From: JANQTF01 sp041741415
Lineage (GTDB): Bacteria > Bacteroidota > Bacteroidia > J057
NCBI GenBank assembly: GCA_041741415.1
Contig: JBGSKC010000059.1
Span: 52,388-116,387, forward strand
Direction: 5' to 3'
Length of the DNA: 64,000 nucleotides
Shown one piece after another: positions 23,168-31,994 of the stretch; within the stretch, counting starts at the first letter, position 1; every line of letters begins with the position of its first letter. The notes beneath the pieces were generated by a model. That model was not told the origin of the DNA. It ran no database searches and saw nothing but the letters and a program-made list of their open reading frames with translations. A program made the translations under genes and the position numbers.

Positions 23168-24904
23168 TCATTTCCGGTGAAGAATCATCACCCCACCTTC
23201 GTCGCCGACATTCATGAGGGCATCGCCGCGGGGATTTTGGGAAGTATTGCGCTGTACTACCATGGAAACGGCTTCGATGAGCTCGTTAGCCCGAAGCTGT
23301 GGGTCCGTATTGCTTTGCAGGAAGCGGATCAGATGACGGGCAAAGGGACTGTTTTCACCAGGCTGGCCATCCCACACTTTTTCAATGTCGCCAGAGGTAA
23401 AGGCCCAGCGGGAGCGGTTGGCTTCGTTGATAATGCCCCGGCTCCTGGCAAACAACGACCCTGCATAGCAAGCGTCGGCAATGAGGAGGGTGTGGTGAGA
23501 ATTGATCGTGGCAAGGTAGTCGTGGATCGTGGAGTTGCCGATGAAATCAGGAACTTTGTTGAGCCGGGCATCCGCTGGAACCCAGAAACCCAGTCCGGCA
23601 GAGGTATCATAATAGCCATGCCCTGCATAATAAATGATCAGGTTGTCGTTCGGCCCAACCCTGTCCTGAAGGGACTCAAACAGCTCCAGGATATTCTCCC
23701 GTGTGGCCTGCTGATTAAACAAGGTAATAACGTTCTCCTGCTCAAACCGGTACTGGCTTGTGAGAATGCCCGCCAGGTCGTTGCAGTCGCGCACTGCATT
23801 GTGAAGGGTGTTCCAGTAATCGTATTGGTTGATTCCGATCAGGACGATATAGTTTTTGCCGCCAAATTCATTCAAGGGGCTTACTTCTGAGGCATATGTT
23901 GGCTTGAGGGTTGGCGGCATAGGCTGCGGAGGGCGATACACCACAGGGTTGTCGGCCATTTTCATGCTGAACTGCATCACAGTGGAATTGCGAAACCGGT
24001 CGAGTGCCACGATTTCCACGGTAGAGACAGCTTCTGTGATTTGAAGCGATGCGATGAAGGTGCCGTCGGTTGCCATCCGGATGGGATAGCCGTTGATTTT
24101 CAGGTCGGAAACGCCTGACACGTCGTGGACACGGCCCTGAACTACCTGCACGCGATCAGTTACTTCTACCACACCCTGCTTCACAACGGGAGATGTCAGC
24201 ACGATCTCCGGACCAGTGTTGTCTACCGTGCGGATCTCAGAAATGCGAAGCAAATCCACCTCAATGGCCATGTTACCGCTGAGAGAGATGCCAAAATCGT
24301 TGCCAAACAGCTCCCGGGCGGGCATTTGCCCCACCAGTTCTTCGTTAATGAAGAAGTACCAGCGGTCGGCTACCTTGCGGATCATCAGGGAGTTGTAGGA
24401 ATAACGGGTAAGGGCCCCGGAGGCCTGCCAGCCGATGAGGTCGAAAGGGCGGCCATTGCGAACTTCGATCACGCGGAAGCGGCCCTGGGGTGTTGCAAGA
24501 AAATTGTATTCGTTTCCTCTGGCGTCGCGGCCAAACGTGAGGCCCATCTGGCTTTCGCCTTCCCCGCGCACGTAGCGCACACGAAGCTCAGCCTCATAAT
24601 TACCGGTGTGGTTCATCGGAACAGACCGGCGCTTGGTATACCCTGCAGAAGTGAGGGTGGCAATAAAAAAATCGCCGTCCCGAATTTCTTCCTGAAGCAC
24701 CGATTGGCCAAGGTCCCAGCCGTGCTGGTTGTTTTCAAATTCGTCGAAAAAGGCATTCTGTTTGTCGCGACCCGGAATTCCGAAATAATCGGTGGGGGTC
24801 CAGCCTGCCCGGTATTCCTGGGCCTGAAGGGGAAAACAAGCCAGGGAGAGCAAGAGGAGCATGAGAAAGTGCGCAGAACGGATCGAAAGGAAGGGCCTTT
24901 TCAT
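23168..24904 (-). CDS. Secreted caspase-family (peptidase C14) protein
   Basis: 578-residue exported protein. A signal peptide (residues 1-29, ending ..PLQAQ) is followed by a lectin/glucanase-like beta-sandwich (about 45-225), a beta-rich linker domain (about 230-320) and a C-terminal caspase p20-like domain (about 348-575) with the catalytic His429 in YYAGHGYYD and Cys479 in IADACYAGS. Metacaspase-like proteins cleave after Arg or Lys; the substrate is unknown. The frame extends to 24973, but MKRPFLSIRS at 24904 begins the signal peptide. Secretion makes a direct partnership with the neighbouring cytoplasmic PIN/peptidase pair unlikely. Confidence 0.87.
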   Translation of the reverse strand: MKRPFLSIRSAHFLMLLLLSLACFPLQAQEYRAGWTPTDYFGIPGRDKQNAFFDEFENNQHGWDLGQSVLQEEIRDGDFFIATLTSAGYTKRRSVPMNHTGNYEAELRVRYVRGEGESQMGLTFGRDARGNEYNFLATPQGRFRVIEVRNGRPFDLIGWQASGALTRYSYNSLMIRKVADRWYFFINEELVGQMPARELFGNDFGISLSGNMAIEVDLLRISEIRTVDNTGPEIVLTSPVVKQGVVEVTDRVQVVQGRVHDVSGVSDLKINGYPIRMATDGTFIASLQITEAVSTVEIVALDRFRNSTVMQFSMKMADNPVVYRPPQPMPPTLKPTYASEVSPLNEFGGKNYIVLIGINQYDYWNTLHNAVRDCNDLAGILTSQYRFEQENVITLFNQQATRENILELFESLQDRVGPNDNLIIYYAGHGYYDTSAGLGFWVPADARLNKVPDFIGNSTIHDYLATINSHHTLLIADACYAGSLFARSRGIINEANRSRWAFTSGDIEKVWDGQPGENSPFARHLIRFLQSNTDPQLRANELIEAVSMVVQRNTSQNPRGDALMNVGDEGGVMILHRK

Positions 24905-25092
24905 GGTCCAGGGATTGTGGCTAACAGCCTGTGGATGGGAAAAACAAGTGCGGGAAAAGGTGTTGCAATTCATGGTCTCTTGGCGGGAGAGTTGAAATTG
25001 AAACGAAAATTGAGAGTTTCCAGAATTTGCTTCAAAAGTTGGTTTAAAGCTATGAAAAACAATCCAGAGATAGAATCATTTTTCGTTCCTTT

Positions 25093-26106
25093 CTAAGCCA
25101 GGGGCCTTTTCCTTTGCTGGGATTGCAGCCATGCAATGGTGTCTACCCCGTCGGCGTAGTCGGTGAGCTGGGGAAACTGTGCTTTGCCAAATAGCACCTC
25201 TTCCCCGACCACACACTGGATCTCGTCCTGATGGGCCTGCCGCAGAATATGCCAGCTTGCCAGGTCTGGCAGCAACAGCTCATGCAGCACCCCCATCGAA
25301 GCAGGCCGGAGGTCTTTCACTGGCACCCGAAGCAGGCTCCCGGTGTCTTCAAAAGGCTCCCCTAACATCTGCTTTCTTACACGTTCGATCAAATAGCGTT
25401 CCAGATACAAGGGGTGCAGGGATTCTTTGGAATTATCCCGTAGGCTTTTTTCCCAAACTGTCTTTGAATCTTCGCCTATCAAGACCACCTGGCTCACATT
25501 CCGGCAGCCCAACCCCTGGTAAGAATGGATATCCTCCAGCAGGGAGGCCAACTCCTCCTGCCGGGTGTGAGGGTGAATAACGCCCAAAGAAAAGCGGTTT
25601 TTGCGCATAAGCAGGGGAATCTCGCGATATTCAGCAGCAATGTGACGGGCAGTGTTGTTGCTGCCCGTAGCAATGAGCACCTCCACCCCGGTGATCTGCC
25701 CGGAGAGATGAAAGATTTTCCGCATTTCCGATACTTCTTCTGTCCATTTGCCCCACAGCCATTCCATCAGGGCCCTGTCCTGCCGTGCAGTTTTTAGCCA
25801 CAAGTGCTGCCCACTTACCAGCACACTCAGCACATCATGCAGGCAAACCAGGGGCAAATTGCCCGCAGCGATTACGCCTACCCGCATTGGCGGCAAGCCA
25901 GGATCCGGGTAACGCCCCAGCCATTCGCGCAACTGTTCCTCGGCCAGCCAGCCAGCCAGTGCCTCCATGCTCCGCGCAATGTCCTGCTCCGAAAACCAGG
26001 GATTATCCGCCAGGGCTGCCTTCAACACCCTCTCAGGCACCTTCCCGATCTCAAGCCAGGGGCGCAGCACCAGCAATTTTTCTATCCAGTTAGCCGATAA
26101 TGCCAT
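25093..26106 (-). CDS. LuxC-type acyl-CoA reductase
   Basis: NADPH-dependent reduction of acyl-CoA (or acyl-protein) to aldehyde; relatives include LuxC and the Bacteroidota acyl-CoA reductases. The 337-residue protein has the Rossmann part (MRVGVIAAGNLPLV, WLKTARQD, IATGSNNTARHIA) and the catalytic Cys201 in YQGLGCRNVS. The ORF runs to 26244, but MALSANWIEKLL at 26106 is the family-like start. In related genomes this gene usually faces a ferredoxin gene; here the ferredoxin is at 29373 and a DUF5060 gene lies between them. Confidence 0.85.
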   Translation of the reverse strand: MALSANWIEKLLVLRPWLEIGKVPERVLKAALADNPWFSEQDIARSMEALAGWLAEEQLREWLGRYPDPGLPPMRVGVIAAGNLPLVCLHDVLSVLVSGQHLWLKTARQDRALMEWLWGKWTEEVSEMRKIFHLSGQITGVEVLIATGSNNTARHIAAEYREIPLLMRKNRFSLGVIHPHTRQEELASLLEDIHSYQGLGCRNVSQVVLIGEDSKTVWEKSLRDNSKESLHPLYLERYLIERVRKQMLGEPFEDTGSLLRVPVKDLRPASMGVLHELLLPDLASWHILRQAHQDEIQCVVGEEVLFGKAQFPQLTDYADGVDTIAWLQSQQRKRPLA

Positions 26107-26573
26107 GAAGAAGCCTTTTTTCCAGCCAAAACAAAACCGCCACATTTTCCCGCTCAACTCCATCGCAATGGTCCGCCTCAAAGTTTCTGCACAGGCCCAG
26201 GGGTGTGTGTCGCCACGATTGAAGCTCACCTGTTCCTCAACCAATACAAGGAACGACCTCCAGCGCGGAAATAGCAGCAGGTACGAAGATAACGCCTTTC
26301 AGCCTGAAGGGAGGAACAACTGAGGAGAAATTAGTTTATTAACCGGATTGTATTTAACGCAAAAATCTTGAATGCCAGCCAGGATCAAACATCCTCCTTG
26401 ATGGCCTGCCCGGAGACAATGCCAGTGGAAGTTTGACCCTGCTTACGAGTTAGTTGCCATCAACAAAGACAGCCCCGCCAATCTGTGGGGCTGTCTTCTA
26501 ACTGGCTGGCCGAAGCAGTACAAAAGCCAGTGAGGGCTAAATAGCCGGTCGAAAAGCAGAACGCATCTGCTGC
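26107..26573. other. Intergenic region between the DUF5060 and acyl-CoA reductase genes
   Basis: About 467 bases with no supportable gene. It contains the DUF5060 terminator at 26461-26497; nothing else was identified. Open frames here have no signature. Confidence 0.55.
26461..26497 (-). terminator. Intrinsic terminator downstream of the DUF5060 gene
   Basis: Perfect 11-bp stem AAGACAGCCCC (26466-26476) / GGGGCTGTCTT (26487-26497) with a 10-base loop, followed on the minus strand by TTTGTTG. Confidence 0.7.
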
Positions 26574-28826
26574 TTACCTGACAGCAGAATATACGTGTTT
26601 GGAAATGACAACCGTATAATAGCCGCCGGGAAGATCCGTGAGGTCGATGCTGCCATTGTGCAAAAAGCCAGTTATTACCCGCCTTCCAGCCATGTCGGAC
26701 ACTGTAAACGGCTGCCCGATCAGGCAAGGCACGCTCAGGATTCCCAAAGCCATGCTGGTAAAAGGCCGTGCATCAACCAGCACAGCATCGCTGATCAGTA
26801 CGGTTGCATCATCTTCTGCCCGCACGCGGGCAATGATGCCACCACAGCCGCGGATGTCGTGGCAGCCTTGTTGCTCGTTATATCGCTTGATGGGCTGCCA
26901 TTCCAGCGTTTCGGGATTCATGATTTCAATGTGCACTGTTTTGGATTCAAGTGCATTCCAGCAGAGCTTGCTGCCCTGAACCATGACCTCCAGGTGTTGC
27001 AGGGGAAAGACGGTGGCAGCCTTTACCTCAATCGCCCATTCTCCAGTGTTGTAGCCATTATCCAGTTGGGCCATGCCGCCATTCGATGCCGGGTTGAAGG
27101 TGCCGCCATAGACCATCAGGTTGTCGGTGACACGGTGATACCAAACCTCATACTGCCCTGCTGGCATGGGAATGTTCACCTCGTCTCCATCCTGGGCATA
27201 GATCAGCCAGGCGCTGGATCCGTTCGTCAAAACGAAGTTGTCATTAGAACTGGCATCCAGCCCGGGTGCATACTCCATTTCGTCGAAAGGAACCAGGTTC
27301 ATGATCATTCGAAGGCGAGCCAAATAGGTCCACCATTCTGCTCTGGAGCGGAAGTCTTCCAGGTCCAGGTCGTTGTGAGGCAAGTTGTAACCGAAGTAGC
27401 TTTTGGTGCCCTCGGCTCCCCGGATGGCAGCTTTCCATGCACCCTGGCGCTGTTCGGTGTGGTTGTCGGTGTTGTTGCCTGGGTAGCCGGGATCCGGGCT
27501 CACTCCCTGGCTGGCACTTCCCTGCTCGTCCCAGTTTGCTACCCAAATATGCCCCATGGCTTCGCTCTGCTGCAGCCAGTCTGTTACGATTCCAGGTACA
27601 TCGTTTGGGCCTGCCTGGATGCTGATGCCGCTGAGGGTGCTGTTATCGCCAAGCTGTGGCCCCCACTGGCTTTGCCGCCAGTTATTAGCCGGGTAGGTAT
27701 GCAGCACAACGTGGAGCGGGTAGCTGCTCAGGCTGCGGAGGTATTGTGCCTGGGCTGTGATGTGTGCGGCAGGCATGGTGTTCTCTTCGCCCAGGTTCCA
27801 TTCCCAGGCCAGGTAATGGCCGAAGCGGGCGATCATTTCGCGAAAGTACAGTTGCCATTGGGCGGTGGTCATGTCCTGGTCATTTTCGGTCTCGAACAGC
27901 TTGGCGTGGAACAGCAGGCCCTTTGTCTCTGCATGAGAGAAAAGGATCGACCATTGGTCGAGCTTCGAGCAATCGAATCGGTCCAGGTTATTGTCGGTGA
28001 TGAATGGCCAGGTATCATCCCCGTCGCCACCCACGTTCCACAGCAGGGCGGAGTAGGCATTCAGCCCTTGATTGGCCAGATAGTTGATGGCGCCAACAAT
28101 GTTCTTGCCTTTGCCTGCCTGCCAGGTAGCATCGCCGGTTTGCCAGTCTTGGGCGTGAGCAGCAAAGTGATGCAGGCCAACGCCAGCATAGGAAAAGCCC
28201 GGGGCGTAGGTGGTCGTGCCGTTGAGGTCGTTTGCTGCACCTCCGTCGTTGGCAGTTTGGTCAAATTCCCAGTAGGCAAGCAGGTTTTCGGGGCTGTCGG
28301 CGCCTACGTTAAAAAAATACTCGCCTGATCCCTGAAACTGCCGGTAGCGCTTTCCTGTGGGGGCCAGCCGGCCTTGGGCGCGCAAGTCGGGAACAGATTT
28401 GTTGGTCGTGGCGATGGTGAATGTGCCTGCTGAACCATTGAAGCCCGCAGGCGATCCGGCACTGGGGTTAGCATCGATTGCCACGTTGGTACCCTGGCGA
28501 AAGGATGCGGTGTAGCTCCATGTTCCGGTGAGCGGTGGCCTGAAATGAACGCGCCATTTGTTGCCGGAGTTGGCGGAGGTATTGGCCGCGTTGCCGTCTG
28601 CAGCGAAGTATCCTGGCACCAGAACGCTGATGGCACCCTGGGTAAAGGTTGCATCAAAGCGATAATCGAGAAATGGGTTGGAAATCCCGGTTTCGCTGGC
28701 CGAAGGGCCGTCGAAAGTGAGGGTCAGGTCATGCCACTGGCGCAATTCGCCCGCGAAAGATGGAGACTGGGCCAGCAGATTGAAAGGAAGCCACAGCAGG
28801 AAAACGAAAAGTAGATAAAGTTTCAT
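26574..28826 (-). CDS. Exported DUF5060 protein with T9SS-like C-terminal domain
   Basis: 750-residue secreted protein, probably a glycan-acting enzyme: N-terminal signal peptide ending LLAQ, a DUF5060 beta-sandwich (about 25-125), then a TIM-barrel-like central part with segments such as WEWNLGEEN, HTYPANN and WDEQG that place acidic residues as possible catalytic groups, and a C-terminal region ending with VSDMAGRRVI and LPGGYYTVVISK, typical of type A T9SS sorting domains. The substrate is not readable. It has its own terminator, and a degenerate -7 box (TAGCTTTT) ends four bases before its ATG. Confidence 0.82.
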   Translation of the reverse strand: MKLYLLFVFLLWLPFNLLAQSPSFAGELRQWHDLTLTFDGPSASETGISNPFLDYRFDATFTQGAISVLVPGYFAADGNAANTSANSGNKWRVHFRPPLTGTWSYTASFRQGTNVAIDANPSAGSPAGFNGSAGTFTIATTNKSVPDLRAQGRLAPTGKRYRQFQGSGEYFFNVGADSPENLLAYWEFDQTANDGGAANDLNGTTTYAPGFSYAGVGLHHFAAHAQDWQTGDATWQAGKGKNIVGAINYLANQGLNAYSALLWNVGGDGDDTWPFITDNNLDRFDCSKLDQWSILFSHAETKGLLFHAKLFETENDQDMTTAQWQLYFREMIARFGHYLAWEWNLGEENTMPAAHITAQAQYLRSLSSYPLHVVLHTYPANNWRQSQWGPQLGDNSTLSGISIQAGPNDVPGIVTDWLQQSEAMGHIWVANWDEQGSASQGVSPDPGYPGNNTDNHTEQRQGAWKAAIRGAEGTKSYFGYNLPHNDLDLEDFRSRAEWWTYLARLRMIMNLVPFDEMEYAPGLDASSNDNFVLTNGSSAWLIYAQDGDEVNIPMPAGQYEVWYHRVTDNLMVYGGTFNPASNGGMAQLDNGYNTGEWAIEVKAATVFPLQHLEVMVQGSKLCWNALESKTVHIEIMNPETLEWQPIKRYNEQQGCHDIRGCGGIIARVRAEDDATVLISDAVLVDARPFTSMALGILSVPCLIGQPFTVSDMAGRRVITGFLHNGSIDLTDLPGGYYTVVISKHVYSAVR

Positions 28827-28838
28827 GTGGAAAAGCTA

Positions 28839-29372
28839 ATGGTGATGTGAGAATGAGCCGTGATGAAACAGGATTTGCCTCCTCTGCTCTAAAAAGCAGA
28901 AGAGGGAACGCTGCATAATATGATCCTGAGGTAACCTCAGCCCGGAGAGGGCGAAAATGTCACAGGGAAAGCGACAGGTTTGATTGCTAACAGGACTGCT
29001 TGCAAGTGAGCGACAAGATTGAGGTTGCCGCGAATACAGAAGGAAGCTATTTACGTGTACGGATAAGGATCTTAAAAAAAATAAAAGTGTGAATTTTACA
29101 ACTGAAGCCTGCTTAAATACAAATCACCGGGAAGGAGGATGACTGGGGCTGAATGGTCCGTGTCTTCAAAAAACAGCATTGCCGCCATCGTTTCTCCGGC
29201 TTTCCTGTTGTCATACAGAAGCATTGGCGAACAGCTTGATTTACAAGGTCTTTCAGCTTCATGCTGCGTTTTATTATCCTGCCATGAACAACCTTGCAAG
29301 CAAACAATCACATTTTCCTATGGTTATCAAATTCTGATTCCCTAATTTCACGCGCAAAAATTTGCTCAGCTT
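28839..29372. other. Divergent intergenic region between the DUF5060 and ferredoxin genes
   Basis: About 530 bases without a convincing gene. It has an inverted repeat CTGAGG-TAA-CCTCAG (28926-28940) and a small hairpin near 28877-28905 (CTGCT/AGCAG). Two overlapping minus-strand ORFs near 29096-29311 (64 and 71 codons) lack family signatures. Confidence 0.5.
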
Positions 29373-29720
29373 ATGGCCATCATGATCACGGACGAGTGCA
29401 TCAACTGCGGTGCATGCGAACCGGAATGTCCCAATACAGCGATTTACGAGCCAGGCGTGTCGTGGAAATTCTCCGACGGCACCGGCCTTAAAGGCTCCCT
29501 CGACCTCGGCGACGGCACTTTTGTCGATGCCAATGAGGAACAAGACCCCGTGTCTGATGAGGTGTATTTCATCACCCCCTACAAATGCACCGAGTGCACA
29601 GGCTTCCACGAGGAACCCCAGTGTGCTGCAGTGTGCCCGGTGGATTGCTGCGTTCCCGACCCCGACTACGTCGAAACCAAGGAAGAGCTCCTCGCCAAGA
29701 AGGAGTGGCTCCACCTGTAG
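29373..29720 (+). CDS. 4Fe-4S dicluster ferredoxin
   Basis: Small electron carrier of 115 residues with two cubane cluster motifs: CINCGACEPECPN at the start (CxxCxxCxxxC) and CTECTGFHEEPQCAAVCP, where the usual spacing is expanded between the second and third cysteines, a form seen in YfhL-type ferredoxins. The ~40-residue insert between the motifs is acidic. It is the expected partner of the LuxC-type reductase gene, now 3.3 kb away, and is followed by its own terminator. Confidence 0.92.
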   Translation: MAIMITDECINCGACEPECPNTAIYEPGVSWKFSDGTGLKGSLDLGDGTFVDANEEQDPVSDEVYFITPYKCTECTGFHEEPQCAAVCPVDCCVPDPDYVETKEELLAKKEWLHL

Positions 29721-29765
29721 CCCACCGGAGACAACCATTCCGGTAACAAGGCCCGCAGGCCAGCA

Positions 29766-29806
29766 TGTGCCTTTCCGGTTTCTGCCGGAAAGGCACATTG
29801 TGTTTT
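29766..29806 (+). terminator. Intrinsic terminator after the ferredoxin gene
   Basis: Perfect 13-bp stem (29766-29778 with 29785-29797), six-base loop TTTCTG, followed by TTGTGTTTT. It excludes the longer gatB frame that opens at 29765. Confidence 0.85.
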
Positions 29807-29833
29807 CCAACCCGAATCCCCTATTTTTCCGGC

Positions 29834-31276
29834 ATGAAGGAAGGGTACCAACTTGTGATCGGGCTGGAAATTCACATCCAGCTTCAAACAGCCCGTAAGC
29901 TGTTTGCCACAGAGAGCTCAGGGTTTATCGAAGAACCCAACAAGCACATTTCGCCCATCACCTGGGCCCATCCCGGCGTTCTGCCGCAGCTCAACCGCCA
30001 GGCACTCAGGTTGGCCATCCGCATGGGACTGGCAACCCACTGCGCTATTGACCGCTTTTCCCGCTTCGCCCGCAAGCATTATTTTTACCCCGACCTGCCC
30101 AAAGGCTTTCAGCGAACGCAAAGCGACCAGCCCATTTGCCGGGAAGGCTACCTCGACCTCAAAGTCGGTGGCGAATGGCAGCAAATCAGCATCGAACGCA
30201 TTCACCTGGAGGAGGACGCCGGCAAAAGCATCCACGATCAGGATCCGGCATTTTCCTTCGTGGATCTCAATCGGGCGGGTACGCCCCTGCTCGAACTGGT
30301 CACACGACCCGAGATTCACAGCATTGAAGCAGCTCTCGCCTTCCTGGCTGAAGTTCGCCGGATCGTTCGCTACCACGGCGTTTCCGATGGCGACATGGAA
30401 AAAGGCAACCTCCGCTGCGATGCCAACATTTCGCTCCGGCCTTCACCGGAAGCACCGCTGGGCACCCGCGTTGAAATCAAAAACCTCAACTCCTTCTCCT
30501 TCCTGCAGCGCGCCATCGAGGTGGAAATCAGCCGCCAGACTGCCCTGCTGGAAGCTGGCAAACCAGTGATGCGCGAAACCCGCGCCTTCGATCCCAAAAC
30601 CGGAACAACCCTTTCGCTTCGCTCCAAAGAGGAAGCCCAGGATTATCGCTACCTCACCGAGCCCGACCTCCCGCCGCTGCATCTCCCGGAAGCCTGGCTC
30701 GAAGAAGAAGCCAGCCAGCTGCTGGAGCTGCCCATGGCACGATTTCGCCGATACACCGAAACGATTTCAGAAGCGGAGGCCCTTACCCTCATCGAAAGCC
30801 TCGCGATGAGCCAGTACCTCGACAACACAACAGCCTGCGGCAGCTCTCTTCAGGCGGCAGCCAACTGGATGCTCGGGCCGCTCAGCGCCCTGGCCCGCAC
30901 TGGCCAGTGGGACTGGGAGCAGCCAGCGTTTCCACCCTCCGAACTGGCGGCGCTCATTGAACTTGTTGAAACCCGGCAGGTGAGCCACCACGATGCCAAG
31001 GAGCGACTCCTTCCCGCCCTGCTCGATCCCGGACATGCACCTGCAGCCCTGCTTTCCGAGCAGCTCGGCATCCGGATGGTGTCGCAGCAAAACCGCATTC
31101 AGGAAGTTATCCAGGCTGTTATGCAGGAAAACCCCGATGAGGTGCAGCGCTACCGGCAGGGGAAAAAGGCGCTTGTTGGCTTTTTCGTCGGAAAGGTCAT
31201 GAAAGAGCTCGGCGGCGGGGTGGATCCCAAAGAGGTGAACCAGGTCGTGATGGCGCAGCTTTCGGCCCCGGCCTAA
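29834..31276 (+). CDS. gatB: Asp/Glu-tRNA amidotransferase subunit B
   Basis: Kinase subunit of GatCAB, which converts Glu-tRNA(Gln) and Asp-tRNA(Asn) to their amides. The 481-residue protein begins YQLVIGLEIHIQL and has RKHYFYPDLPKGFQ, the HLEEDAGKS and DLNRAGTPLLELVT signature region, GNLRCDANIS and EIKNLNSF, then the helical and YqeY-like tail. Full length. The frame is open from 29765, but a terminator hairpin occupies that stretch, so MKEGYQLV at 29834 is the start. A near -7 box (TATTTTTC) ends four bases before the ATG. It overlaps the convergent rsmI stop by four bases. Confidence 0.95.
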   Translation: MKEGYQLVIGLEIHIQLQTARKLFATESSGFIEEPNKHISPITWAHPGVLPQLNRQALRLAIRMGLATHCAIDRFSRFARKHYFYPDLPKGFQRTQSDQPICREGYLDLKVGGEWQQISIERIHLEEDAGKSIHDQDPAFSFVDLNRAGTPLLELVTRPEIHSIEAALAFLAEVRRIVRYHGVSDGDMEKGNLRCDANISLRPSPEAPLGTRVEIKNLNSFSFLQRAIEVEISRQTALLEAGKPVMRETRAFDPKTGTTLSLRSKEEAQDYRYLTEPDLPPLHLPEAWLEEEASQLLELPMARFRRYTETISEAEALTLIESLAMSQYLDNTTACGSSLQAAANWMLGPLSALARTGQWDWEQPAFPPSELAALIELVETRQVSHHDAKERLLPALLDPGHAPAALLSEQLGIRMVSQQNRIQEVIQAVMQENPDEVQRYRQGKKALVGFFVGKVMKELGGGVDPKEVNQVVMAQLSAPA

Positions 31277-31971
31277 TCTTCCTTTTCCAGCTCACCCGAA
31301 GCACCGGCCACGATCAGCACAATCTCGCCTTTCACCTTGTCTTTTGCCTCAAACTCCCCGGCCAGAGAAGCCAGGGTCCCGCGGTGGTAGGTCTCAAACA
31401 TCTTGCTCAGCTCCCTGGCTACACAGGCCTGCCGTTCTTCGCCAAAAGCTTCGGCCAGTTGGCTGAGGGTTTTGACAAGCCGGAACGGAGATTCATAAAA
31501 CACCATGGTCCTTGGTTCGGCGAGGAGAGCCTGAATGCGGGTGTGGCGGCCCTTTTTTTGCGGCAAAAATCCTTCAAATACAAAGCGGTCGCAGGGCAGG
31601 CCGCTGCCAACCAAAGCCGGAACAAAGGCTGTCGGGCCGGGGTGTACTTCCACCCGGATGCCCTTTGCCACAGCCTGCCTCACCAGCAGGAAGCCAGGGT
31701 CGCTGATGCCGGGAGTTCCCGCGTCGCTGACCAGGGCCAGGTGAAGATCTTCACGAATCACCCTGTCGAGCAAAGCCTCCACCTTCTGATGCTCATTATG
31801 CTGGTGCAGCGAGGTGAGGGGAGTCGTGATCTGGTGGTGGCGGAGCAAATTGCCGGAGGTCCGGGTGTCTTCGGCAGCTACCAGGCTGGCCTCGCGCAGC
31901 ACGCGCAGGGAGCGGAGCGTGATGTCCTCCAGGTTGCCGATCGGCGTGGGAATAAGGGTGATGAGCGCCAT
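31273..31971 (-). CDS. rsmI: 16S rRNA 2'-O-ribose C1402 methyltransferase
   Basis: AdoMet-dependent methyltransferase of the 16S rRNA decoding centre. The 232-residue protein carries the family motifs LIPTPIGNLEDIT, AEDTRTSG, LVSDAGTPGISDPG, VHPGPTAFV and YESPFRL near the expected positions. The frame continues upstream to 32727 over the DMT transporter gene, but that part is only a shadow of it; the ATG at 31971 begins MALITLIPTPIG, exactly the family start. A near -7 box (TATCTTCG) ends six bases upstream. Confidence 0.94.
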   Translation of the reverse strand: MALITLIPTPIGNLEDITLRSLRVLREASLVAAEDTRTSGNLLRHHQITTPLTSLHQHNEHQKVEALLDRVIREDLHLALVSDAGTPGISDPGFLLVRQAVAKGIRVEVHPGPTAFVPALVGSGLPCDRFVFEGFLPQKKGRHTRIQALLAEPRTMVFYESPFRLVKTLSQLAEAFGEERQACVARELSKMFETYHRGTLASLAGEFEAKDKVKGEIVLIVAGASGELEKED

Positions 31972-31994
31972 AGGGGCGAAGATAGGCAATTTCT

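Noticed and set aside
21443..24904. Caspase, HTH-ImmA peptidase and PIN nuclease as one defence operon
   Set aside because: A terminator and a separate promoter region divide them, and the caspase-like protein carries a signal peptide.
29096..29311. Two overlapping minus-strand ORFs of 64 and 71 codons
   Set aside because: No family resemblance, no promoter or conserved context; they may be chance or a decayed gene.
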